NCBI GenBank assembly: GCA_934249275.1 | Contig: CAKQKT010000030.1 | Span: 1-17,954, forward strand | DNA length: 17,954 nucleotides | Source: an uncultured Sutterella sp. | GTDB lineage: Bacteria > Pseudomonadota > Gammaproteobacteria > Burkholderiales > Burkholderiaceae_F | Reading direction: 5' to 3' | Part shown: positions 1 to 9,908 of the stretch, piece by piece | Numbering within the stretch: position 1 is the stretch's first letter | How the letters are laid out: the number at the start of each line of letters is the position of its first letter | Position numbers and translations under genes: made by a program | Notes under the pieces: model-generated | Databases searched by the model: none | Told to the model about the DNA's origin: nothing | The model's input: the letters and a program-made list of their open reading frames with translations, nothing else

Positions 1-169
1 GCTTCAGAGACGACAACTACTTTTTCCTAAAAGTCAAGGCTGCGTTCCCCGGACTTCCGTGATGAACCTTTTTTTATGGGCGAAGAGGGAGAATTCCTTG
101 AGTTTCCCCTTGTTTATCAACGGGCGACGGGGGAGATGTAATTTTTTTTGACAAACCTTCTTCCAAAGG
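1..169. other. Upstream region of dnaK, no gene recognised
   Basis: I see no convincing coding sequence here. A short minus-strand reading frame crosses it, but it has no family resemblance and runs across the dnaK promoter. The stretch is AT-richer than the genes, with runs of T at about 70-76 and 142-149. A TTGACA hexamer at 148-153 could be a -35 box, but no good -10 follows at 16-18 nt. The end of the preceding gene must lie left of the window. Confidence 0.5.
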
Positions 170-197
170 CTTGAAAAAGAATGGGGCATCCCCATAT
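170..197 (+). promoter_or_regulatory. Sigma-32 (RpoH) heat-shock promoter of dnaK
   Basis: CTTGAAA at 170-176 is followed after 13 nt by CCCCATAT at 190-197. This matches the known RpoH consensus (CTTGAAA, 13-17 nt, CCCCATNT) at every defined position. The transcript would start near 204, giving a leader of about 140 nt before the dnaK ATG. The location directly in front of dnaK supports the call. Confidence 0.9.
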
Positions 198-257
198 AGG
201 GATTAAGGTCGTTCGCAAGGGAAGAAATTCCGGATGCGGACACGTTAGTTTATGAAC

Positions 258-315
258 CGTTCGAACGCTCCTGCGCAGCTCGGTGCCGCGCCTTATGAGG
301 ACGACGTTCCGAACG
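258..315 (+). promoter_or_regulatory. Paired palindromes in the dnaK leader
   Basis: The leader carries CGTTCGAACG at 258-267 and the near-copy CGTTCCGAACG at 305-315. Each is self-complementary, and the two can also pair with each other, so alternative folds are possible just upstream of the ribosome-binding site (GAGAGGA, 329-335). A thermosensing or autoregulatory role is speculation. Confidence 0.4.
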
Positions 316-345
316 AAAGGTTTTATTTGAGAGGATTAAACCACT

Positions 346-2268
<1,923 letters not shown>

Positions 2269-2285
2269 TCCGTGAGTGACGGCAT

Positions 2286-2305
2286 CCGGGAGCTGCGGCT
2301 CCCGG
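2286..2305 (+). repeat. Perfect 8-bp hairpin after dnaK
   Basis: CCGGGAGC at 2286-2293 pairs perfectly with GCTCCCGG at 2298-2305 around a TGCG loop. No T run follows, so it is more likely an mRNA-stabilising or processing hairpin than a terminator. A second, weaker hairpin (TGATTC at 2308-2313 with GAATCA at 2320-2325) follows at once. Confidence 0.6.
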
Positions 2306-2337
2306 GCTGATTCGGCTTTGAATCAGTGCATCAAATG

Positions 2338-2372
2338 AAGGGTCGGTTCGCTCACGCGATGCCGGCCCTTTT
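2338..2372 (+). terminator. Attenuator-like hairpin between dnaK and dnaJ
   Basis: AAGGGTCGG (2338-2346) pairs with CCGGCCCTT (2362-2370), with one G-T wobble and a 15-nt loop. The stem runs into TTTT (2369-2372). The T tract is short, so partial termination is likely. This would make dnaJ mRNA less abundant than dnaK mRNA, as is common for this operon. Confidence 0.5.
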
Positions 2373-2428
2373 CGGGTTTTGAAAAAATCAAAAAAGAAGA
2401 CGGGGCAGCTCCCCGCAGGGATTGGGTA

Positions 2429-3577
2429 ATGTCTGATCGCGATTATTACGAGGTGCTCGGCGTCAGCAAGGATGCTTCCGCCGATGACATCAAGAAGGCC
2501 TATCGCCGCATGGCCATGAAGTACCACCCGGACCGCAATCCGGGCGACAAGGTCGCCGAAGAGAAGTTCAAGGAAGTCGGCGAGGCCTACTCCGTTCTTT
2601 CCGACGACCAGAAGCGCGCCGCCTATGACCGCTATGGCAAGGCCGGCGTCGATCCCAACGCGGCAGGTGGCCCCGGCGGCTTCGGCGGCTTTGGCAACAT
2701 GCATGGCGCCGATTTCCAGAGCGCCTTCGGCGACATCTTCGGCGACATCTTTGGTGGCGGCATGCGCGGCGCCCGCTCTGCACGCGAGCAGGGCATTCGC
2801 GGCAACGACGTGCGATTCGAACTCGAAATTTCTCTCGAAGACGCCGCCATGGGCCGCACGATGGAAATTCGCGTTCCTGCCTGGGATGATTGCCAGTCCT
2901 GCCACGGCACGGGCTGCAAGCCCGGCACGTCCAAGAAGACCTGCCCGACCTGCCACGGTCAGGGTACGGTGCGTGTTTCCAACGGTCTATTCCAGGTTCT
3001 TCAGACTTGCCCGAAGTGCCAGGGCACTGGGCAGGTGATCTCCGATCCGTGCCCGAACTGCCAGGGCGTCGGCAAGGTCCGCACGACCAAGGTTGTGGAA
3101 GTCAAGATCCCGGCCGGCATCAACGACGGCCAGCGCATCCGCATGTCGGGGCGCGGCGAACCGGGAACGAACGGCGGCGAAGCGGGCGATCTCTACATTG
3201 AGATTCTTGTGAAGCCTCACGAGATTTTCTCCCGCGACGGCGATGATCTTCATACCGAACTGCCCATTTCCTTCGTGACGGCGGCGCTGGGCGGCGAACT
3301 CACGGTTCCGACCCTTACGGGCGAATCGCGAATCACGCTGCCTGAAGGCACGCAGTCCGGCAAGACCTTCCGTCTGCGCGGCAAGGGCGTGAAGAATCTC
3401 CGTACGGGCGAGCCCGGCGATTTGTTCCTTCACATCTCGGTCGAAACGCCGGTCAATCTCTCGACCAAGCAGAAGAACCTTCTGCGCGAGTTCGACGCTT
3501 CCCTCAAGGAAGGCGGCGACAAGCACAATCCCAAGACGCAGAGCTTCTTCGATCGCATGAAGAGCTTCTTCAAGTAA
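2429..3577 (+). CDS. dnaJ: Co-chaperone DnaJ (Hsp40)
   Basis: DnaJ is a type I Hsp40 that delivers unfolded clients to DnaK and stimulates its ATPase in the cytosol. The J domain (about residues 1-70) contains the HPD motif at 33-35. A Gly/Phe-rich linker covers about 80-115. The zinc-binding domain has four CxxCxGxG repeats with cysteine pairs at 155/158, 172/175, 194/197 and 208/211, all intact. The C-terminal substrate-binding domains follow. At 382 residues the length is typical. AGGG at 2417-2420 lies upstream of the ATG and next to a small hairpin (CGGGG 2401-2405 with CCCCG 2411-2415), which may modulate initiation. The gene sits behind dnaK and ends before a strong terminator. Confidence 0.98.
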   Translation: MSDRDYYEVLGVSKDASADDIKKAYRRMAMKYHPDRNPGDKVAEEKFKEVGEAYSVLSDDQKRAAYDRYGKAGVDPNAAGGPGGFGGFGNMHGADFQSAFGDIFGDIFGGGMRGARSAREQGIRGNDVRFELEISLEDAAMGRTMEIRVPAWDDCQSCHGTGCKPGTSKKTCPTCHGQGTVRVSNGLFQVLQTCPKCQGTGQVISDPCPNCQGVGKVRTTKVVEVKIPAGINDGQRIRMSGRGEPGTNGGEAGDLYIEILVKPHEIFSRDGDDLHTELPISFVTAALGGELTVPTLTGESRITLPEGTQSGKTFRLRGKGVKNLRTGEPGDLFLHISVETPVNLSTKQKNLLREFDASLKEGGDKHNPKTQSFFDRMKSFFK

Positions 3578-3610
3578 TTCCACATTCCGGTTGCCCGGAA
3601 TGCGCGTTTC

Positions 3611-3648
3611 ACGGCGGCACTCCTCTTCGGAAGAGTGCCGCCGTTTTC
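3611..3648 (+). terminator. Rho-independent terminator of the dnaKJ operon
   Basis: ACGGCGGCACTC (3611-3622) and GAGTGCCGCCGT (3633-3644) form a perfect 12-bp stem with a 10-nt loop, followed by TTTTC. A smaller 7-bp hairpin (ATTCCGG 3584-3590, CCGGAAT 3595-3601) precedes it, directly after the dnaJ stop codon. Confidence 0.9.
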
Positions 3649-3774
3649 GTTGAAAGAAAAAATGCAGGAGATCGTGGATAAAAAGATTTGCAGATCCTTT
3701 GACTGAGTCTCATGCGGCTAGGGTGTTTCCTTTAAGTAAAAGGAATTAGACGGCAGAAGAGGTAATTTTGCGAT

Positions 3775-3794
3775 CGGTATAATCGAAAATACCG
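3775..3794 (+). promoter_or_regulatory. -10 box with overlapping palindromic operator candidate
   Basis: A perfect TATAAT lies at 3778-3783. It overlaps an inverted repeat, CGGTAT (3775-3780), 8 nt, ATACCG (3789-3794), that would cover the -10 box and the likely start of transcription near 3790. No good -35 is seen 16-18 nt upstream (AGAAGA at 3755-3760). The promoter may therefore be weak or activator-dependent, with the palindrome acting as a repressor site. A small hairpin (CGGGC 3799-3803, GCCCG 3809-3813) lies in the leader. Confidence 0.55.
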
Positions 3795-3847
3795 TTCTCG
3801 GGCAGAAAGCCCGTGGAATCAGATTTGTATTACAAAGGGGTGGTCCC

Positions 3848-4840
3848 ATGCAGATTTCCAAGATTACGCGCCGCAGCGCCATAGCACTTTCCATTGCTGC
3901 TGCGCTGACGCTTGCGGGTTGCGGCGACAAGGAGCCTGCCAAGGCGGAGCTCGTGCCTGTGGGCATCGTTCAGCTTGTTGAGCACGCCGCTCTTGACGCA
4001 TGCACCAAGGGCGTCAAGGATGCATTGGCCGAACGCGGTTACAAGGACGGCGTCAATATCAAGATCGACTTTCAGAATGCCCAGGGCGATCAGTCGAATC
4101 TGCACAACATCGCCACTCGCTTCGTTTCCAATAAAGACAAGCTGATTTTTGCCGTGGCAACGCCGGCTGCTCAGGCCGTGGCGACGACTGCCAAGGGCAC
4201 GCCGATCGTGGCTACCGCCATCACCGACTTCGTGGCTGCCAAGCTTGTCAAGTCTGACGAACAACCCGGCGGAAATGTTACGGGTGTTTCCGACCTTGGT
4301 CCGATTGAAGCTCAGTTCGAACTGCTTCTCAAGCTCGTTCCGGGCGTGAAGACTGTGGGCACTATCTACAACTCCAGCGAAATCAATTCCAAGTACCAGA
4401 TCGACATCTTCAAGAAGATCGCGGACAAGCATGGCGTGCAGGTCCTTGAGGCTACGGTTTCCAATGTCAATGACATCCAGCAGGCTGTAGCAAGCCTCAA
4501 CGGCAAGATTCAGGGCATGTGGCTTCCGACCGACAACGTGATCGCATCCGCCATTCCTGCGCTTGCCAAGGTTACTAATCCCGCCAAGATTCCGGTCATT
4601 GCCAGCGAACGCGGCATGGCTGAAGCGGGTTGTCTGGGTTCGATTTCCGTTGACTATTACGAGATCGGCCGCATGACGGGCAAGATGGGGGCTGACATTC
4701 TTGACGGCAAGAAGAAGCCTGCCGACATGCCGGTTCAGCATGTGGCCAATGGCACGCCGGTTTTCAATCTGAAGACTGCTGCGGCGATCGGCCTGACGAT
4801 TCCGGAAGACCTCAAAAAGGGTGCCGTACTCTTTCAGTAG
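3848..4840 (+). CDS. ABC transporter substrate-binding lipoprotein, ABC_sub_bind (TrpX-like) family
   Basis: This is the extracytoplasmic ligand-capture subunit of an ABC importer. The N-terminus has a basic start (KITRR), a hydrophobic segment and the lipobox LAGC with the lipidated Cys at residue 25, so the mature protein should be anchored to a membrane facing the periplasm. The rest resembles the ABC_sub_bind class, with two periplasmic-binding lobes: VGIVQLVEHAALDACTKGV at the start of lobe 1, NVTGVSDLGP at the hinge and the lobe-2 segment IPVIASERGM. Known relatives such as streptococcal TrpX bind aromatic amino acids, but the ligand here cannot be read from sequence. AGGGG at 3836-3840 is a good ribosome-binding site. 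The permease and ATPase follow, separated by an internal terminator. Confidence 0.9.
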   Translation: MQISKITRRSAIALSIAAALTLAGCGDKEPAKAELVPVGIVQLVEHAALDACTKGVKDALAERGYKDGVNIKIDFQNAQGDQSNLHNIATRFVSNKDKLIFAVATPAAQAVATTAKGTPIVATAITDFVAAKLVKSDEQPGGNVTGVSDLGPIEAQFELLLKLVPGVKTVGTIYNSSEINSKYQIDIFKKIADKHGVQVLEATVSNVNDIQQAVASLNGKIQGMWLPTDNVIASAIPALAKVTNPAKIPVIASERGMAEAGCLGSISVDYYEIGRMTGKMGADILDGKKKPADMPVQHVANGTPVFNLKTAAAIGLTIPEDLKKGAVLFQ

Positions 4841-4865
4841 CCTCGAATAGAGGCCGCGCCTAGAG

Positions 4866-4917
4866 CGGAGCTTTGCAGGGATGCCCGAAGGGCATCTGCG
4901 CAGGGCTCCGTTTTTTT
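4866..4917 (+). terminator. Internal terminator between binding protein and permease
   Basis: An outer stem CGGAGC (4866-4871) with GCTCCG (4905-4910) encloses a strong inner hairpin, GATGCCC (4880-4886), gaa, GGGCATC (4890-4896). Seven T residues follow (4911-4917). Partial read-through would favour high levels of binding protein over permease and ATPase. A further hairpin built on GCCGGC at 4922-4927 and 4941-4946 follows. Confidence 0.85.
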
Positions 4918-5009
4918 ATGGGCCGGCGAGGATTTCACCTGCCGGCGCTCCTACTTAAAAAACAATCGGTTGCCTGTTCTGCCGAGCGTACCTAGAAAAG
5001 GAAATATCA

Positions 5010-5894
5010 ATGCTAGATCTTATTCTCTCGACCGTTGGTCAAGGCTTGCAGTGGTCTGTTCTCGCCTTGGGCGTCTTTTTGACGTTCCGCATTCTTGACA
5101 TTGCCGATCTGTCGGTTGAAGGTTCGTTTCCGCTGGGCGCAGCCGTGGCTGCCACCGCCATCACTGCCAACCTGGGGCTACCCGCCGCCTTTGTTCTTGC
5201 GCTCATTGCCGGTTCGCTTGCCGGTGCCGTGACGGGCATCCTGACTACGAAGCTGCGCATTCCTGCGCTTCTGGCCGGCATTCTGACGATGATCGGCCTG
5301 TACTCCGTGAATCTTCACGTGATGGGCAAGTCCAATGTGGGTCTTTTGCAGAGTGAGACAGTTTTCACCATTCTTGAAAACGGGTTCGATCTTTCCGTAG
5401 CCATGAGCGGACTTGTCGTGGGGCTGGTCTTTGCGGTTGCAATTGCTGCCGTGATTTACTGGTTCTTCGGCACTGAATTGGGCACGGCCGTGCGTGCTAC
5501 GGGCTTCAACCAGCAGATGGCTCGAGCCCAGGGCATCAATACCAATACGATGATCGTGCTCGGCCTCGTCATTTCGAATGGTCTGGTTGCCTTGTCGGGT
5601 GCTACCGTGGCTCAGGCAAACGGCTTTGCGGACGTCGGCATGGGTGTTGGCACGATTGTCATCGGCCTTGCATCCGTCATCATCGGCGAGGTGCTTTTCT
5701 CGCCGAAGACATTTAAGACGAGCCTTGCCGCCGTGATTCTGGGATCCATCATCTATCGACTCGTCATTGCGCTTGTGCTTGAAATGGGCATGCCTCCCAA
5801 CGATCTCAAGCTGTTTACCGCCGTGCTCGTCGCCATTTCGCTGGCGCTTCCGCTGATCAAGGAAAAAATGTCCGGCATGCGCGTCCGCGCCTGA
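5010..5894 (+). CDS. ABC transporter permease (BPD_transp_2 family, TrpY-like)
   Basis: This is the integral inner-membrane channel subunit of the importer. The 294-residue protein is almost wholly hydrophobic, with about eight predicted membrane segments. Examples are around residues 10-30, 40-75, 85-105, 130-152, 180-205 and 215-230, with two more near the C-terminus. The cytoplasmic loop GTAVRATGFNQQMARAQGIN (about 155-175) is the conserved region expected to contact the ATPase in the branched-chain-permease-like family. AAAGGAA just upstream supports the ATG at 5010. It lies 169 nt after the binding protein, behind an internal terminator, and 31 nt before the ATPase gene, so it is probably co-transcribed with both. 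Confidence 0.92.
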   Translation: MLDLILSTVGQGLQWSVLALGVFLTFRILDIADLSVEGSFPLGAAVAATAITANLGLPAAFVLALIAGSLAGAVTGILTTKLRIPALLAGILTMIGLYSVNLHVMGKSNVGLLQSETVFTILENGFDLSVAMSGLVVGLVFAVAIAAVIYWFFGTELGTAVRATGFNQQMARAQGINTNTMIVLGLVISNGLVALSGATVAQANGFADVGMGVGTIVIGLASVIIGEVLFSPKTFKTSLAAVILGSIIYRLVIALVLEMGMPPNDLKLFTAVLVAISLALPLIKEKMSGMRVRA

Positions 5895-5925
5895 ATGATG
5901 AGAACTGAACACGAAGGAAAGAAAA

Positions 5926-6714
5926 ATGCTTGAACTCCATAATGTCACCAAGACTTTCTTCGCCGGCACGGCCAATGAAAAGAAGGCGCTTCGCGGCGTG
6001 TCGTTCACACTTGAGGACGGCGACTTCTGCACTGTGATCGGATCGAACGGCGCCGGCAAGTCCACGACGCTCAATGCCATTGCAGGCGCGTTTCCGATTG
6101 ATTCGGGCTCCATTCTTATTGATGGGGTTGACGTTTCCAAGATGCCTGAATACAAGCGCGCAGCCTTCATCGGGCGAGTCTTTCAGGATCCGATGCGCGG
6201 AACTGCCGCAGGCATGATGATTTCCGAAAATCTTGCGATCGCCGATAGACGAGGCCGTCGTCAGACGCTTCGCTGGAGCGATCGAGCCGACCGCACGGCC
6301 TACTTTACGGAACTTGTGAAGATGCTGGGACTGGGGCTTGAGAATCGAATGACGGCGCATGTGGGCTTGCTTTCGGGCGGCCAGCGACAGGCGCTTACTT
6401 TGCTGATGGCCACGCTCGTTCGTCCGAAGCTTCTTCTCCTAGATGAACACACGGCAGCACTGGATCCGAAGACGGCTGCCAAGGTGCTTGAGATCACTGA
6501 AAAGCTTGTGACCGAACAGCAGCTCACGACGCTCATGATTACGCACAACATGCGTGATGCGCTTCGTTACGGCAACCGTCTCATCATGATGCATGACGGT
6601 CGTCCAATTCTGGATGTCAAGGGCGAGGAGAAGGCGAAGCTCACCGCAGTGGATCTGCTGCAGTTCTTTGAGAAGGCTGGCGACGGCGTTTCCGACAAGA
6701 TGCTTCTTGCCTGA
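5926..6714 (+). CDS. ABC transporter ATP-binding protein (TrpZ-like)
   Basis: This is the cytoplasmic ATPase that powers the importer. All key motifs are intact in 262 residues: Walker A GSNGAGKST (39-47), Q-loop Gln87, signature LSGGQ (149-153), Walker B LLLLDE with Asp173 and catalytic Glu174, D-loop ALDP and H-switch His207. The AAGGAA at 5914-5919 is a clear ribosome-binding site. It is the last gene of the operon and is followed by the bidirectional palindromic terminator. The set of binding protein, permease and ATPase is a complete importer; its substrate remains unassigned. Confidence 0.95.
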   Translation: MLELHNVTKTFFAGTANEKKALRGVSFTLEDGDFCTVIGSNGAGKSTTLNAIAGAFPIDSGSILIDGVDVSKMPEYKRAAFIGRVFQDPMRGTAAGMMISENLAIADRRGRRQTLRWSDRADRTAYFTELVKMLGLGLENRMTAHVGLLSGGQRQALTLLMATLVRPKLLLLDEHTAALDPKTAAKVLEITEKLVTEQQLTTLMITHNMRDALRYGNRLIMMHDGRPILDVKGEEKAKLTAVDLLQFFEKAGDGVSDKMLLA

Positions 6715-6747
6715 TGCAGGCGTTGGCTCAGCCATAGCAAATAAGCA

Positions 6748-6783
6748 AATCGGCCGCCCGAGCTCGGGCGGCCGATTGTTTTT
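6748..6783. terminator. Bidirectional terminator, 30-bp perfect palindrome
   Basis: Positions 6748-6777 form a perfect palindrome centred on GAGCTC (arms AATCGGCCGCCCGAG and its complement). It is followed by GTTTTT on the plus strand and by a T-rich stretch (TTTGCTTATTT) on the minus strand. It lies between the converging ATPase gene and RND pump gene, 33 and 18 nt from their stop codons, so it can end both transcripts. Confidence 0.93.
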
Positions 6784-6795
6784 GGAGTTTCGCTT

Positions 6796-9700
6796 TTAGC
6801 GCTTCTTGGACGACTTCTTGGCGAACCAGGTGAAGAACACCGGAACGAAGATGGTCGACACGAAGGTGGCGGCGAGCATGCCGCCGAAGACGCCCGTGCC
6901 CATCGAGTGACGGGCGGAGGCGCCTGCGCCCGTGGCGAGGATGAGAGGCACGACGCCGAGCACGAAGGCAAAGGACGTCATCAGGATCGGACGGAAGCGA
7001 AGGCCGGCGGCTTCAATGGCCGCATCGAAGGGCCCCATTCCTTCCTCCATCTTTTGTGCCGCGAATTCCACAATCAGAATGGCGTTCTTGGCCGTAAGGC
7101 CGATGAGTACAAGAAGGCCGATCTGGAAGTAAATGTCGTTGGGCGTGCCGCGGAACCAAATGGCCGTCATGGCTCCGAGGAAGGCATACGGAACGGCGAG
7201 CACGACGGCGATCGGGAGCGACCAGCGCTCATAGAGTGCTGCAAGGATGAGGAACATCATCAGGATGCCAAAGCCGAAGGCTGTGGCGGAAGAGGCGCCG
7301 ATGCGTTTTTCGTGATAGGCCTGGCCGGTCCATTCTATGGTGTAGCCCTCGGGGAGGACTTCGCGGGCGGTTTCCTCAACGATCTTGATGGCATCGCCCG
7401 ACGAGATGCCTTGAGCGGCTGCGCCGCTGAACTGTGCGGCAAGATAGCCGTTCATGCGGGAGAGCGCAGCTGCGCCGGAGGTGCGCTCAACGCGAACAAG
7501 CGCCGAGATGGGCACCATCTTGCCTGAATTGGAGCGTACATAGCCGGAGCCGATGTCTTCAGGAGTCGAACGGAACTGAGGAGCCGCCTGCACGACGACA
7601 CGATAGGTTTTGCCGTTTCGCGTGAAGTCATTGACGTACTTGCTGCCCATCAGGTGAGAGATGGTGTTGTAGACGTCGTCAATGGAAACGCCGAGGGCGA
7701 GCGCCTTGGGCTGATCGACATACAGCTTGAGCTGAGGCGTATCGGCCGTCAGGTAGCTTCGAAGGCCGGTGAGCTCGGGACGATTCTGGAGAACCTCGAT
7801 GAAGTTGTCCGTGATGTTCTGCAGCACGAGCGGATTGTCGTTGCCGTGAGAAAGGATGTAGCCCGAGAAGCCGTTGGTGGAGCCTAAGCCTCTGATGGAG
7901 GCGGGCAGCACGGCAACGCCCGTGACGTCGGAATGGGCGCGAAGGTATTTCTGGAGATCCTTCTGGACGTCTTCGGCCGTTTCCTTGCGGTCGTCCCAAT
8001 GCTTGAGCTTCAGAATGAAGGTGGACGAATTGCTTCGAACGTCTCCGCTCATCGAGTCGAAACCAACCATTGTCACGACGCTTTCAACGGCTTCGTTCTG
8101 CTTGAGGTGCTCAAGGATTTCGGTTGATGCGGCCTCGGTTCGCGGGAAGGCTGCGCCTTCAGGAAGTTGAACAGAGATGCGAACGATGCCCTGGTCTTCA
8201 CGAGGAATGAAGGAGGTCGGCGTATGCTCGAGCATCTGCCAGCAGCCCAGTGTAACGGCAATGAGGAATCCAGCAGTGAGGATGCGGTGGCGAAGCGCAG
8301 CCTTGACGAGCTTGAGAAAACGGAGGGTAAAGGCTGCGAGTCCTCGGTCGAATGCCTGGAAGAAGCGGTTCTTGCTTTCCTCGGGCTTTTTTTCCTTGAG
8401 AAGAATTGCACACAGTGCCGGCGTTAGCGTAAGTGCCACAAAGCCCGAAAGGGCTACAGAGAGCGCGACGGTCACGGCGAACTGGCGATAGAGCTCGCCG
8501 GCAATGCCGCCGAGGAAGGCGACCGGAATGAAGACGGAGGCAAGCACGAGCACGATGGCGACGAGGGCGCCGGCTACTTCCTTCATGGCCTTCTGGGCGG
8601 CTTCGTAGGGTCCAAGACCTTCGGTGCGCATGATGCGCTCGATATTTTCAAGCACGACGATGGCGTCGTCGACCACAATACCGATCGACAGCGTCAGGGC
8701 AAAGAGCGTGAGGGTGTTGAGCGAGAAGCCAAAGAGCCACAGGCCGGCCATCGTTCCGATGAGCGACACCGGAACGGCAAGCATCGGGATGAGCGTTGCA
8801 CGCCAGTTCTGCAGGAAGATGAAGATGACCAGCAGCACCAGAACGCCGGCTTCAAAGAGCGTGTGATAGACCTCGTTGAGGGAGGCGCCCACGAAGACGG
8901 AAGTGTCGTCGGTAATGATGTAATCAATCTTGTCCTTTGGAAAGTGTTCGGCAAGCTCGACAATTCGTGCTTTGACGACTTCGGCCGCCGCCATGGCATT
9001 GGCGCCGGTCTGAAGATAGACGCCGACGTTGACGCCCTGCGTACCGTTGATGTCGACGCGGAATTCGTATGAACGCTTGCCGACCTCGGTCGTGGCGATG
9101 TCCTTGATGCGCACGAGCTTGTCGGGGCCGTTGGCCTTGACGATGATGTCGGCGAATTCCTCTGCCGTGAGCAGCTGGCCCGGCGTCGTGATCGTGTAGA
9201 AGAGCTGCTGGTCGGAGACGGTGGGAGCAGTACCTACGCGGCCGGCGCTTCTCTGGGCATTCTGAGCTTCAATGGCGTTTTCAACGTCCTTGATTGTGAT
9301 GCCCATGAGCCCCATCTTTTCCGGATCGAGCCAGATGCGCATTGCAGACTGCGCATTGCCGAAGACGCTCACGTCGCCGATGCCGGGCAGACGCTTGAGT
9401 TCGTCGACGATGTTGAGGTTGGCGTAGTCGGCAAGGTCTGTGGCGGCCATGCTGCCGTCGGGCGAGAATAGCGCGACCATCAGGAGGTTTTCTTCCGAGC
9501 GCTTTCTAACGCTTACGCCTTGATTGCGGACGACGTCGGGCAGGCTGCGTTCGGCCGTGCGCACGCGGTTGTTGATTTCAAGCATGGCGTCATTGGCGTC
9601 GGTTCCGACGTCAAAGACGCAGCCGATCGACATGTTGCCGTTGCTTCGAATGGTGGTCGTGTAGTAGAGGAGACCGGAAACGCCGGAGAGCTGATCCTCA

Positions 9701-9897
9701 ATGGGAGCAGCCACGGTGCGGGCAAGCGTCTGAGCGTCGGCGCCGTCGTAGGTGGCGGAAATGCGAACAGTAGGAGGCGAGATGTCCGGATACTGAGAAA
9801 GCGGAAGAACGCGCATCGCGATGAGGCCCGCGAGCACGATGATGATGGAGAGAACCGTCGCAAAAATCGGACGGCGAATGCAGAACTGGCTGAGCAT
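6796..9897 (-). CDS. RND multidrug efflux pump, AcrB/MexB-like (HAE1 family)
   Basis: This is the inner-membrane proton/drug antiporter of a tripartite efflux system. The 1033 residues match the HAE1 family length. The protein starts with the typical cytoplasmic edge and first membrane helix (FCIRRPIFATVLSIII), followed by the periplasmic porter domain. The proton-relay pair Asp410-Asp411 is in GIVVDDAIV of TM4, and the partner Lys937 is in TAKNAILIVEFA of TM10. The conserved PxxQYP-like turn LPLSQYPDISPP is present. The start ATG at 9897 is preceded by AGGA, which overlaps the stop of the fusion-protein gene 11 nt upstream, so translation is probably coupled. No TolC-type outer-membrane gene and no regulator gene are seen nearby. 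The substrates are not predictable. Confidence 0.97.
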   Translation of the reverse strand: MLSQFCIRRPIFATVLSIIIVLAGLIAMRVLPLSQYPDISPPTVRISATYDGADAQTLARTVAAPIEDQLSGVSGLLYYTTTIRSNGNMSIGCVFDVGTDANDAMLEINNRVRTAERSLPDVVRNQGVSVRKRSEENLLMVALFSPDGSMAATDLADYANLNIVDELKRLPGIGDVSVFGNAQSAMRIWLDPEKMGLMGITIKDVENAIEAQNAQRSAGRVGTAPTVSDQQLFYTITTPGQLLTAEEFADIIVKANGPDKLVRIKDIATTEVGKRSYEFRVDINGTQGVNVGVYLQTGANAMAAAEVVKARIVELAEHFPKDKIDYIITDDTSVFVGASLNEVYHTLFEAGVLVLLVIFIFLQNWRATLIPMLAVPVSLIGTMAGLWLFGFSLNTLTLFALTLSIGIVVDDAIVVLENIERIMRTEGLGPYEAAQKAMKEVAGALVAIVLVLASVFIPVAFLGGIAGELYRQFAVTVALSVALSGFVALTLTPALCAILLKEKKPEESKNRFFQAFDRGLAAFTLRFLKLVKAALRHRILTAGFLIAVTLGCWQMLEHTPTSFIPREDQGIVRISVQLPEGAAFPRTEAASTEILEHLKQNEAVESVVTMVGFDSMSGDVRSNSSTFILKLKHWDDRKETAEDVQKDLQKYLRAHSDVTGVAVLPASIRGLGSTNGFSGYILSHGNDNPLVLQNITDNFIEVLQNRPELTGLRSYLTADTPQLKLYVDQPKALALGVSIDDVYNTISHLMGSKYVNDFTRNGKTYRVVVQAAPQFRSTPEDIGSGYVRSNSGKMVPISALVRVERTSGAAALSRMNGYLAAQFSGAAAQGISSGDAIKIVEETAREVLPEGYTIEWTGQAYHEKRIGASSATAFGFGILMMFLILAALYERWSLPIAVVLAVPYAFLGAMTAIWFRGTPNDIYFQIGLLVLIGLTAKNAILIVEFAAQKMEEGMGPFDAAIEAAGLRFRPILMTSFAFVLGVVPLILATGAGASARHSMGTGVFGGMLAATFVSTIFVPVFFTWFAKKSSKKR

Positions 9898-9908
9898 GAC
9901 GCAGAATC

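Noticed and set aside
3830..6360. Minus-strand frames of 303, 330 and 167 residues opposite the importer genes
   Set aside because: They overlap genes with complete ABC transporter motifs, and their sequences are rich in His, Arg and Asn without any recognisable domain.
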